NCBI RefSeq assembly: GCF_039539485.1
Contig: NZ_BAABDF010000001.1
Coordinates: 186,001-250,000, forward strand
Direction of reading: 5' to 3'
Origin: Celeribacter arenosi
Lineage (GTDB): Bacteria > Pseudomonadota > Alphaproteobacteria > Rhodobacterales > Rhodobacteraceae
DNA length: 64,000 bases
Under the pieces are notes generated by a model. The model was given only the letters and a program-made list of their open reading frames with translations. It searched no databases and was not told where the DNA came from. The stretch's first letter is position 1, and each line of letters begins with the position of its first letter. Positions 16,194-24,243 of this stretch are shown piece by piece. The translations under genes were made by a program, and so were the position numbers.

Positions 16194-16577
16194 TCAGAGC
16201 ATCGCGTGTCCGAGCAATCCCAACGACAGGGCCGCCAGCAACGCATAGGTGGCCAACATGCCCCAAAGACGCAGCGGGTAGAGTTTGCCGCCAAACATGC
16301 CGAAAAAATGTCCAAGACGGGAGAGGACGAGGGCGATCCCGATTGCATGCAGCACGCCAGCGGGTGTGCCCTGTGCCTCTGCCAGCGCCATCAGGATAAG
16401 GGTCATCGGGGCGTATTCGGTGAAGTTGCCCTGTTGGCGGACGCGTTTGATCATGTCCTTGTCACCGCCGTCGCCCAGCGAGAGTTTATGTTTGCCGCGC
16501 CCCATGGATACGCGCAGCGATATGTAGAACAGGAACAACCCCGCGAGAGCGGCGTAGATCGTGGTGATCGGGAACAT
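16194..16577 (-). CDS. MAPEG-family membrane protein
   Basis: The 127-residue protein has four hydrophobic segments and the MAPEG pattern. It starts with TTIYAALAGLFLFYISLRV; the loop RQQGNFTEYAPMTLILMALAE (about residue 55) is the conserved RxxxNxxE signature; RLGHFFGMFG follows. The family includes glutathione transferase-like and eicosanoid enzymes; the bacterial substrate is unknown. The ATG at 16577 is chosen over 16592 because GGAGGAG lies 6 nt before it, and the earlier ATG overlaps this ribosome-binding site. Confidence 0.88.
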   Translation of the reverse strand: MFPITTIYAALAGLFLFYISLRVSMGRGKHKLSLGDGGDKDMIKRVRQQGNFTEYAPMTLILMALAEAQGTPAGVLHAIGIALVLSRLGHFFGMFGGKLYPLRLWGMLATYALLAALSLGLLGHAML

Positions 16578-16687
16578 GAATTTCTCCTCCATTTTGCCGC
16601 TAACATGGGCATTTAACGCCGCAATACCAATCCCCTATCGCCGGTTTCGCGGAAATTGAAGTTTCACATTCCCTAAGGTCAAGTTTT

Positions 16688-17200
16688 ATGCTCGGATGGA
16701 GGAAACAGGCGCTGGGGCGTGGGATGGACGAGATTAAGTTGACGCGTTTGGAAAATCGCTTGGTCGATCAGATACGGCTTGCGGGCCTTAGCCGCGATTT
16801 CACATGGGACGAACGGTCCGAAATCCCCCAAATTTGGGAAGCTTTCGACGAGATCGCGCCCACGGTTGCCGGAAAAGTTCCCGGCTGCTTCTATGGCGTC
16901 AGTTACAACGGCAACCCCGAAGGGTTCTCCTACGCGGCGGCGGTTGAGCTGTTGGAGGATGCGCCGGTGCCGGATCTTTTCACGGAAATCCCCATCCCGA
17001 CGCAGAAATGCGCCGTGTTTGAAACGCAGGGTCCGATTTCGGATTTCCCAAAGGCGATGGGGCGTGCGGTTGCCGCGCTGAACGCGGATGCGCATTTCGC
17101 CATAGCCGAAGGCCCACCGATGGTTGAGGTCTATGATGAACGGTTCAATCCCCGCGACGGGATTGTCACCATTCTGATTCCGGTGGTCGAGCGGGGCTGA
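16688..17200 (+). CDS. GyrI-like / AraC effector-binding domain protein
   Basis: The 170-residue protein is a stand-alone ligand-binding domain of the GyrI-like type. It shows DQIRLAGLSRDFTWDERSEIPQIWEAF, a central CFYGVSYNGNPEGFSY, TQKCAVFETQGPISDFPKAM, and a C-terminal EVYDERFNP plus ILIPV. No DNA-binding domain is present. Such proteins bind small hydrophobic or cationic compounds, but the ligand is unknown here. The start could instead be the ATG at 16724 (MDEIKLTRLEN), since ribosome-binding sites are weak for both. Confidence 0.8.
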   Translation: MLGWRKQALGRGMDEIKLTRLENRLVDQIRLAGLSRDFTWDERSEIPQIWEAFDEIAPTVAGKVPGCFYGVSYNGNPEGFSYAAAVELLEDAPVPDLFTEIPIPTQKCAVFETQGPISDFPKAMGRAVAALNADAHFAIAEGPPMVEVYDERFNPRDGIVTILIPVVERG

Positions 17201-17224
17201 CCCGCGCCCGACCATCCAGATGTT

Positions 17225-20200
17225 CTATTCCAGTTCGACCAACAGGTCCTTGGCGTCGATTTGCGCGCCTGGCGTGACGTGAACGGATTTCACCGTGCCA
17301 TCGCGGTCGGCCGTGATGGAGGTTTCCATTTTCATCGCCTCGATGGTGACCAGAACGTCGCCTTTATGAACTTCCTGACCGACGGTGACGGCAACGGTTG
17401 CTACCACGCCGGGCATCGGCGCGCCGACGTGGTCGGGGTTGCCCGTCTGCGCTTTGGGGCGCGCGGCTTTGGTTGCGGCGACGGTGCGGTTCGGGACGCG
17501 CACAGTGCGGGGTTGACCGTTGAGTTCGAAGAAGACTTTGACTTCGCCTTCCTCGTTGGTCTCACCCTCGGCGAGCATGCGCACTTCCAAGGTGACGCCG
17601 GGGTCAATGGAGATCGATACTTCTTCGCCGGGCTCCATGCCGTAGAAGAAGTTTTTGGTCGGCAGGGTGCGCACGGGACCATAGGTGTCGTGGCGCGAGA
17701 CGTAGTCCGAGAACACTTTCGGGTACATCAGGTAGCCACCCAGATCCTCGCCATCGACTTCTTCGAGGCCGAGTTTGGTGACCATCTCTTTGCGTACAGC
17801 GTCGAGATCCACGGGGGGTAGGCGTTTGCCGGGGCGTTCGGTGTTGGGTTTCTCGCCTTTGAGCACCTTTTTGACGATGCCATCGGGGAAGCCGCCGGGA
17901 GGTTGGCCGAGATTGCCGCGCATCATGTCGACGACGCTGTCGGGGAAGGAGACCTCGGATTTGGGGTCTTCGACCTGAGCGCGGGTGAGGCCTTGGGACA
18001 CCATCATCAGGGCCATGTCGCCGACGACCTTGGAGGAGGGTGTCACTTTGACGATATCACCGAACATCATGTTCACATCGGCATAGGCCTGAGCCACTTC
18101 GTGCCAGCGTTCTTCGAGGCCGAGAGAGCGGGCCTGTGCCTTGAGGTTGGTGAACTGACCGCCGGGCATTTCGTGCAGGTAGACCTCGGAGGCGGGTGCC
18201 TCCAGGCCGGATTCAAAGGCGGCGTACTGGTGACGCACGGCTTCCCAGTAGATCGACATGTCGCGGATTGCGGAGATGTCGAGACCGGTGTTGCGGTCGG
18301 TAAAGCGCAGCGCCTCCACGATGGAACCGAGGCAGGCCTGTGAGGTGCCGCCGGAAAAGGCGTCCATGGCGGCATCAACCGCATCGACGCCAGCCTCGGA
18401 GGCCGCGAGGATCGTCGCCGCAGCCGCACCGGAGGTGTCATGGGTGTGGAAGTGGATCGGCAGTCCGACCTCTTCCTTGAGCGCCTTGATCAGCATGCGG
18501 GCCTGAACCGGCTTCAACAGTCCGGCCATGTCTTTGAGGCCCAGAATATGCGCACCGGCGGCTTTGAGGTCCTTGCCCATCTGGACATAGTATTTCAGGT
18601 CGTATTTCGGCCGTGTCGGGTCGAGCAGATCGCCGGTGTAGCAGATCGTGCCTTCGCAAATCTTGCCGCTATCGATCACCGCGTCCATGGCGACGCGCAT
18701 GTTTTCGACCCAGTTGAGGCTGTCAAAGACGCGGAACACATCGACACCGCTTTCGGCGGCCTGTTTCACAAAGAACTGCACCACGTTGTCGGGGTAGTTG
18801 GTGTACCCGACGCCGTTGGAGGCACGCAGGAGCATCTGCGTCATCACGTTCGGCATATTCGCGCGGATGTCGCGAAGGCGTTGCCACGGGCATTCCTGCA
18901 AGAACCGGTAGGCGACATCAAAGGTCGCGCCGCCCCAACATTCGACGGAGAAGAGTTCGCTGAGGTTGCTGGCGTAGACGGGGGCTGCGTTGATCATATC
19001 AATCGAGCGCATGCGCGTAGCCAACAGAGACTGGTGCCCGTCGCGCATGGTGGTGTCGGTAATCAGCAGACGCTTTTGTTTCAGCATCCAGTCCGCGACG
19101 GCCTGGGGACCTTTTTCTTCCAGCAGCTGACGTGTGCCTTTGGGCGGCGTCTCGTTGTGCCGCTTGGGGGGCACGGGAACGCGCAGGTCGGAGGCGGGGA
19201 TCGGGCGTCCGGCGGTTTCGGGGTGACCGTTCACCGTGATGTCGGCGAGATAGGTGAGGATTTTCGTCGCGCGGTCGCGGCGTTGTTTGAAGTCGAACAG
19301 CGACGGCGTCTCGTCAATGAATTTGGTGGTGTATTCATTGTTGAGGAAAGTCGGGTGTTTGAGCAGGTTGATCACAAAGTCGATGTTGGTCGACACGCCG
19401 CGGATACGGAATTCGCGCAGGGCGCGGTCCATGCGGGCAATCGCGGCCTCTGGCGTGCGCGCCCATGCGGTCACTTTGGTCAGCAGGGAGTCATAATAGC
19501 GCGTGATAACGGCCCCCGAGTAGGCCGTGCCCCCGTCCAGACGGATGCCCATCCCGGTGGCGGAGCGATACGTGGTGATGCGCCCGTAGTCCGGGATAAA
19601 GTTGTTGTTCGGGTCCTCGGTCGTCACACGACATTGCAGCGCATGCCCGTCCAGTTTGACGTCGTATTGCGTGGCCACGCCCGTCGCCTCGGTGAGCGAT
19701 TTGCCCTCCGCGATCAGGATTTGGGCGCGCACGATGTCGATGCCCGTGACTTCCTCGGTGACAGTATGTTCCACCTGCACGCGGGGGTTCACTTCGATGA
19801 AGTAGAATTTGCCGGTTTCCATATCCATCAGGAATTCGACGGTGCCGGCGCATTCGTAGTTTACGAATTCACAGATCTTTTTGCCGAGCGAACAGATTTC
19901 TTCGCGCTGGGCCGCCGACAGGTAGGGGGCAGGGGCGCGTTCGACGACTTTCTGGTTGCGGCGCTGAACCGAACAATCGCGCTCGTAGAGGTGGTAGATG
20001 TTGCCTTGGTTGTCACCGAGGATCTGAACCTCGACGTGACGTGCCTTGATGATCATCTTTTCGAGGTAGCCCTCGCCGTTGCCAAAGGCAGCTTCGGCTT
20101 CGCGACGGCCCTCTTTGACTTTTTCTTCCAGCTCGTCGGCGTTCATGATCGGGCGCATGCCGCGACCGCCGCCGCCCCAGGAGGCTTTGAGCATCAGGGG

Positions 20201-20668
20201 GAACCCGATCTCGGTGGCCTCGGCGCGGATGGCGTCCCAGTCGTCGCCGAGAACTTCGGTGGCGGGAATGACCGGCACGCCGGCGCGCACCGCAACTTTG
20301 CGTGCAGATGCTTTGTCGCCAAGCTCGCGCATGGTTTTGGCCTTGGGACCGATAAAGGTGATACCGGCCTCGGTGCAGGCGTCCACAAAGTCGGGGTTTT
20401 CGGAGAGCAGGCCATAGCCGGGGTGAATGGCGTCGGCGCCGGATGCCTTGGCCACACGGATGATTTCGGAGATCGACAGGTATGCTGCAACAGGTCCGAG
20501 GCCTTCACCGATCCGGTAGGCTTCGTCCGCCTTGAAGCGGTGGAGCGAGAGTTTGTCTTCTTCTGCGTAGATTGCGACGGTGCGCTTCCCGAGTTCGTTT
20601 GCCGCGCGCATGACGCGAATGGCAATCTCACCACGGTTGGCGATCAGTACCTTTTTGAAATCGGGCAT
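17225..20668 (-). CDS. pyc: Pyruvate carboxylase
   Basis: The single 1147-residue chain has all domains of pyruvate carboxylase, which makes oxaloacetate from pyruvate, bicarbonate and ATP to refill the TCA cycle. The biotin carboxylase domain fills about residues 1-450 (KVLIANRGEIAIRVMRA; ATP-grasp loop WGGGGRGMRP; FIEVNPRVQVEHTVTEE). The carboxyltransferase barrel follows from about 540 (TTMRDGHQSLLATRMR). The C-terminal biotinyl domain carries EAMKMETS, with Lys as the biotin site. Length is standard. Transcribed alone on the minus strand. Confidence 0.97.
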   Translation of the reverse strand: MPDFKKVLIANRGEIAIRVMRAANELGKRTVAIYAEEDKLSLHRFKADEAYRIGEGLGPVAAYLSISEIIRVAKASGADAIHPGYGLLSENPDFVDACTEAGITFIGPKAKTMRELGDKASARKVAVRAGVPVIPATEVLGDDWDAIRAEATEIGFPLMLKASWGGGGRGMRPIMNADELEEKVKEGRREAEAAFGNGEGYLEKMIIKARHVEVQILGDNQGNIYHLYERDCSVQRRNQKVVERAPAPYLSAAQREEICSLGKKICEFVNYECAGTVEFLMDMETGKFYFIEVNPRVQVEHTVTEEVTGIDIVRAQILIAEGKSLTEATGVATQYDVKLDGHALQCRVTTEDPNNNFIPDYGRITTYRSATGMGIRLDGGTAYSGAVITRYYDSLLTKVTAWARTPEAAIARMDRALREFRIRGVSTNIDFVINLLKHPTFLNNEYTTKFIDETPSLFDFKQRRDRATKILTYLADITVNGHPETAGRPIPASDLRVPVPPKRHNETPPKGTRQLLEEKGPQAVADWMLKQKRLLITDTTMRDGHQSLLATRMRSIDMINAAPVYASNLSELFSVECWGGATFDVAYRFLQECPWQRLRDIRANMPNVMTQMLLRASNGVGYTNYPDNVVQFFVKQAAESGVDVFRVFDSLNWVENMRVAMDAVIDSGKICEGTICYTGDLLDPTRPKYDLKYYVQMGKDLKAAGAHILGLKDMAGLLKPVQARMLIKALKEEVGLPIHFHTHDTSGAAAATILAASEAGVDAVDAAMDAFSGGTSQACLGSIVEALRFTDRNTGLDISAIRDMSIYWEAVRHQYAAFESGLEAPASEVYLHEMPGGQFTNLKAQARSLGLEERWHEVAQAYADVNMMFGDIVKVTPSSKVVGDMALMMVSQGLTRAQVEDPKSEVSFPDSVVDMMRGNLGQPPGGFPDGIVKKVLKGEKPNTERPGKRLPPVDLDAVRKEMVTKLGLEEVDGEDLGGYLMYPKVFSDYVSRHDTYGPVRTLPTKNFFYGMEPGEEVSISIDPGVTLEVRMLAEGETNEEGEVKVFFELNGQPRTVRVPNRTVAATKAARPKAQTGNPDHVGAPMPGVVATVAVTVGQEVHKGDVLVTIEAMKMETSITADRDGTVKSVHVTPGAQIDAKDLLVELE

Positions 20669-20815
20669 TTCGTCTCTCCCACGAGCTAATTCATCCTATC
20701 AGCGTAAGGGTTTCTGCAGCGCAGTAAATCCCCAAAGCCTCGCTATCGGGGCCTTTCTAATGTTTGCGCTAACGAATTGAAAGAGCGGGTGGGTTCATAG
20801 GCACCCAGTATGCTT

Positions 20816-22333
20816 TTAGCGGGGTGTCATGCGCCCTTCGAGAGGTTTCTCTTTCATCAGGATGGCGAAAAAGACACCACAGAGCGCCAGAGCCGCAGCG
20901 ATCCAGTAGACGGGGTGGAGTGCTTGTCCCACCGAGGTTGCGATCAGGTCGCGCGCTTGCTCGGGGAGATGGGCCATGGATTGGGGGCCAAGTTCGGCCA
21001 CGGAGGCCAAGCCACCGAGAGGAATGTCTCCGGTGAGCGAGGTGAGCCGTGCGGCAAAGATCGCGCCAAAGAGCGCCACGGCAATGGATCCGCCGACCTG
21101 CCGGAACATCAGGCCCGCCGCCGTCGCGGTGCCCAGTTGTTCGCGTGGCACGGCGTTTTGCACGGCCGTTGTCACCACGGGGAAAACGGTGCCCATACCC
21201 GCGCCGATCATGATGAGGGCGAGCCAGAGCAGGGGTGCTGGCATCTGGGGTGAAAGCCGGGTGAGAATGAGGAGGCCGCCGACCGCGATGATCAGGCCGA
21301 TGATCGGCAGGCTGCGGTATTTGCCGGTGCGGCCCATGTAGCGCCCCGATAGGGTCGAAGCGGTCAGGATACCCACCGTCATCGGGATCAATTGGAGGCC
21401 GGATGCGGTGGCCGTGGCGCCTTTTGCCAGTTGGAGAAAGGCGGGGATGAAGGTGAGAGAACCGAACATCATCGCGCCGGACACAAAGGAGATCAGCGAG
21501 GTGGTCCAGAAGACGTTCATTTTGAACAGGCTGAGCGGCAGGATGGGTTCGGCGGCGCGCAGTTCAATCAAGATGAATGCGATGAGGGCCGTGATCGCCA
21601 GACCGAACAGGGCCAGAGCGGGCACCGAATTCCATGCAAATTCCTGTCCGCCGAGGGCTGTGACCAGAACTGTTGCGCCCAAAGTGACGGTGAGCGCCAC
21701 TGCGCCTGCGTAGTCGATCTTATGGGGCACGGGGTCCGGGTGGGCTTTGAATCCGTAGAAGAAACCCGCGAGCGCGAGCAGGCCGAAGGGGATGTTGATG
21801 TAGAAAATCAGGTGCCATGAAAATGCGTCCACAAACCAGCCGCCTAGGAGCGGGCCCGCAACCGAAGAGATGCCAAAGACGCCTGCGAACATGCCCTGAA
21901 CCTTGCCGCGGTCTTTTGGCGGGATGACGTCGCCAATGATGGAGAGCGCGAGGACGAACAGTCCGCCTCCGCCGAGACCCTGCAGGGCGCGCGCCGCGAT
22001 GAGAAACGGCATGGAGGTCGCCAGCCCACAGAGCGCGGACCCGACGAGGAACAGGACGACCGAGAAGAGCACCGTGTTTCGACGGCCATATAGGTCGCCG
22101 ATTTTGCCATAGAGCGGCGCAACCACGGTGGAGGCGAGGATATAGGCCGTCACCACCCACGACAGGTGATCGAGGCCACCAAGGTCCGCCACGATTGTAG
22201 GCAGCGCAGTCGAGACAATGGTTTGATCCAGCGAGGCCAGCAGGAGGAGAACACCCACAGAGCCGATGACAATGCCAACCGCGCTATCGGCGTCGTCGGG
22301 CATTTGGGGGGTGGAGTGAATGGTGTCGGCCAT
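20816..22333 (-). CDS. DHA2-family (EmrB/QacA type) drug efflux transporter
   Basis: The 505-residue major facilitator protein has about 14 hydrophobic segments, as in the DHA2 drug:proton antiporters. Motif D1 is visible as LDQTIVSTALPTIVADL, motif A as LYGKIGDLYGRRNT, and motif C as GVFGISSVAGPLLGGWF. The ATG at 22333 is chosen with AGGA 7 nt upstream. It is divergent from a MarR-type regulator that probably controls it; the shared gap has inverted repeats. Confidence 0.92.
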   Translation of the reverse strand: MADTIHSTPQMPDDADSAVGIVIGSVGVLLLLASLDQTIVSTALPTIVADLGGLDHLSWVVTAYILASTVVAPLYGKIGDLYGRRNTVLFSVVLFLVGSALCGLATSMPFLIAARALQGLGGGGLFVLALSIIGDVIPPKDRGKVQGMFAGVFGISSVAGPLLGGWFVDAFSWHLIFYINIPFGLLALAGFFYGFKAHPDPVPHKIDYAGAVALTVTLGATVLVTALGGQEFAWNSVPALALFGLAITALIAFILIELRAAEPILPLSLFKMNVFWTTSLISFVSGAMMFGSLTFIPAFLQLAKGATATASGLQLIPMTVGILTASTLSGRYMGRTGKYRSLPIIGLIIAVGGLLILTRLSPQMPAPLLWLALIMIGAGMGTVFPVVTTAVQNAVPREQLGTATAAGLMFRQVGGSIAVALFGAIFAARLTSLTGDIPLGGLASVAELGPQSMAHLPEQARDLIATSVGQALHPVYWIAAALALCGVFFAILMKEKPLEGRMTPR

Positions 22334-22389
22334 AGGGCGTTCCTGCGAGTCGGAGGGAGGTGAATTGGGAAGCGAGGTACCCCTCCAGC

Positions 22390-22412
22390 ACATATGTGTC
22401 AATAGCATATAA
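22390..22412. promoter_or_regulatory. Candidate MarR operator
   Basis: The palindrome CACATATGTG (22390-22399) and the wider inverted repeat ATATG (22393-22397) / CATAT (22408-22412) lie between the divergent efflux pump and MarR genes. AT-rich imperfect palindromes here are what a MarR dimer would bind. Confidence 0.5.
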
Positions 22413-22464
22413 GTGTGAAGGGCATATTGTTGACTTTGGCATGGAATGGTGGCACGGACAGGCC

Positions 22465-23034
22465 ATGGAAGACACAGATTCATATAGCAAACCTGATCCG
22501 CGCATTCATCGCGGCGTGCCAGAACTCCTTGCGGATAAAGGATTTTCACCGGATGCGATCTCGGCACTGTTGGGGCTCGATGTGGCGCTGTTCCAATGGC
22601 GCCGGATCGCGGAAAAGGGCGATTTCAAAGGCAAGGTCCTCGACGGGATCGAGGAAAAGCTCGAACCCGCGCTGCTACAGGGCCTCTTGTCGATCGCGCA
22701 GATTTCGGCCGGTATCGGGCGTCCGGAGCCACAGGATCCGACCATCGGTATGGTGGCCGATCTCATGGCGGTGGACCCGTCACGTGCCTCGCGCATCGTG
22801 TCCGGTCTGGTGGAGCGTGGATTTGTCGAACGCCGCGTGGTGCAGGAAGACGCGCGCAAATCCATCCTCGTCATGACGCCCAAATCCCATAAATTCCTCG
22901 GCGATTTCACGGCTCAGAAATGGCGCATTCTCTCGGGCGTTTTCGAAGGGTGGGATGAGGAAGAGCTGCGGATCTTTTCCTCCCTTTTCATCCGCTATGT
23001 CACCGCGCTCTCGGCGCAGGTCACACCGGACTAG
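22465..23034 (+). CDS. MarR-family transcriptional regulator
   Basis: The 189-residue protein has a winged-helix MarR domain from about residue 60: LEPALLQGLLSIAQIS, then GMVADLMAVDPSRASRIVSGLVERGFVERRVVQEDARKS with the recognition helix and wing. An N-terminal 50-residue extension (RIHRGVPELLADKGFSPDAI) is longer than in MarR itself. Divergent placement next to a DHA2 pump suggests it represses the pump until a drug binds. An alternative start is the ATG at 22441. Its stop overlaps the convergent RHH gene by 4 bp. Confidence 0.85.
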   Translation: MEDTDSYSKPDPRIHRGVPELLADKGFSPDAISALLGLDVALFQWRRIAEKGDFKGKVLDGIEEKLEPALLQGLLSIAQISAGIGRPEPQDPTIGMVADLMAVDPSRASRIVSGLVERGFVERRVVQEDARKSILVMTPKSHKFLGDFTAQKWRILSGVFEGWDEEELRIFSSLFIRYVTALSAQVTPD

Positions 23035-23411
23035 TTCACCTTTCGCAAAGCTGCGGCATGGGCGGTGTGGCGCGTCGCTTCGGCCCGCAGAATGGCGCGG
23101 GCAGGGTGGCCTGCAATCGGTGTGCGCGTGTCGGGTGAAATGTCGCCGGCGGCCATGAGGGCATGGTAGCGCGCGCAACAGACCCGTAAAAAGGACGTGA
23201 AGTTCCCCAGATCATGATCGGCGTCCATCGCTTCGTGCCAGAGTTTGGTGATGAGTTGGGCAACCGTCATAGCGTCGCGTTTGCCGATTTCCTCTAGCGT
23301 GGCCCAGAAATGGTTTTCAATCCGGATCGATGTGGCGACGCCGTCAATGCGCAGGCTGCGCGTGCGGCTTTCCCACAGGTCGGGATCTGCGCCGATAAAG
23401 AGTTCACACAT
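23031..23411 (-). CDS. Ribbon-helix-helix domain protein
   Basis: The 126-residue protein contains a ribbon-helix-helix stretch SLRIDGVATSIRIENHFWATLEEIGKRDAMTVAQLITKLW at about residues 19-58, typical of the alphaproteobacterial RHH_4 family, followed by NFTSFLRVCCARYH. The C-terminal 40 residues are unrecognised. It could be a DNA-binding regulator, or an aryl-sulfotransferase-associated RHH protein as members are sometimes named. Target unknown. Confidence 0.8.
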   Translation of the reverse strand: MCELFIGADPDLWESRTRSLRIDGVATSIRIENHFWATLEEIGKRDAMTVAQLITKLWHEAMDADHDLGNFTSFLRVCCARYHALMAAGDISPDTRTPIAGHPARAILRAEATRHTAHAAALRKVN

Positions 23412-23494
23412 GGCGGGCTCCTCCTTCCCTCATGGCGCGCGGTCGCCTGCGCAGCCGTTTGTGTGGGCGGGGCCGCGCTGGGCCCCGCCTCAGA

Positions 23495-24052
23495 TTACAG
23501 CAGTTTCATGAATTGCGCGAGCCACGCGGGATGAGCAGGCCACGCGGGCGCGGTCACGAGGTTTCCGTCGATGACAGACTCGGTCACGGCGATGTCGGCG
23601 AATGTGCCGCCAGCGGCGGTGACTTCGGGCGCGCAGGCCGGATAGGCGCTACAGGTGCGCCCCTCCAACACCCCTGCGGCGGCCAAAAGCTGCGCACCGT
23701 GACAGATCGCGGCCACCGGTTTTTTGGTCTCGAAAAAGTGGCGCACCATGTCGAGGACAGCAGCGTTCAGCCGGAGGTATTCGGGCGCGCGCCCCCCCGG
23801 AATGACCAGCGCGTCATAAGTTTCGGGCTCAACGGATGCGAAATCAGCGGTGAGAGCGAAATTGTGACCGGGTTTTTCCGAGTAGGTTTGATCGCCTTCG
23901 AAATCATGGATCGCGGTCTTTACTGTGTCGCCGGATTTCTTGTCGGGGCAAACCGCATCGACGGTGTGCCCGCAGGCCATGAGGCATTGAAATGGCACCA
24001 TGGTTTCGTAGTCTTCGGTGTAATCACCGGTAATCATCAAGATTTTGGCCAT
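23495..24052 (-). CDS. DJ-1/PfpI family protein
   Basis: The 185-residue protein has the class I amidotransferase-like fold of the DJ-1/PfpI group. The nucleophile elbow is PVAAICHGAQLLAAAGVLEG (Cys at about residue 116), with upstream DALVIPGGRAPEYLRLN and the Glu in TGDYTEDYETMVP. Members act as glyoxalases, deglycases or proteases; which applies here cannot be told. GGGAGGA precedes the ATG. The likely transcript is 83 nt upstream of the RHH gene on the same strand. Confidence 0.9.
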   Translation of the reverse strand: MAKILMITGDYTEDYETMVPFQCLMACGHTVDAVCPDKKSGDTVKTAIHDFEGDQTYSEKPGHNFALTADFASVEPETYDALVIPGGRAPEYLRLNAAVLDMVRHFFETKKPVAAICHGAQLLAAAGVLEGRTCSAYPACAPEVTAAGGTFADIAVTESVIDGNLVTAPAWPAHPAWLAQFMKLL

Positions 24053-24243
24053 GTTATCCTCCCGTTTGGCATGTCCGTGACGCGCAGGCTAATCCCAAAA
24101 CGGGCAGGCGTGGTGGTAAGGGGTTACTACGGCGTGTGGCGCGGATGTGGGCGCGGTCGACTGTCCAAAAAAGGCGCTGGCGTGATGCGAACAATTCAAG
24201 AACACGCTTTTCTTGTCGCGGGCGACACTCTATCTTGGCGCGC

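Noticed and set aside
18440..20689. A 749-codon plus-strand open frame opposite pyruvate carboxylase
   Set aside because: It is exactly antisense to a full-length pyc with intact motifs; GC-rich codon bias opens the opposite frame. No domain or ribosome-binding site supports it.
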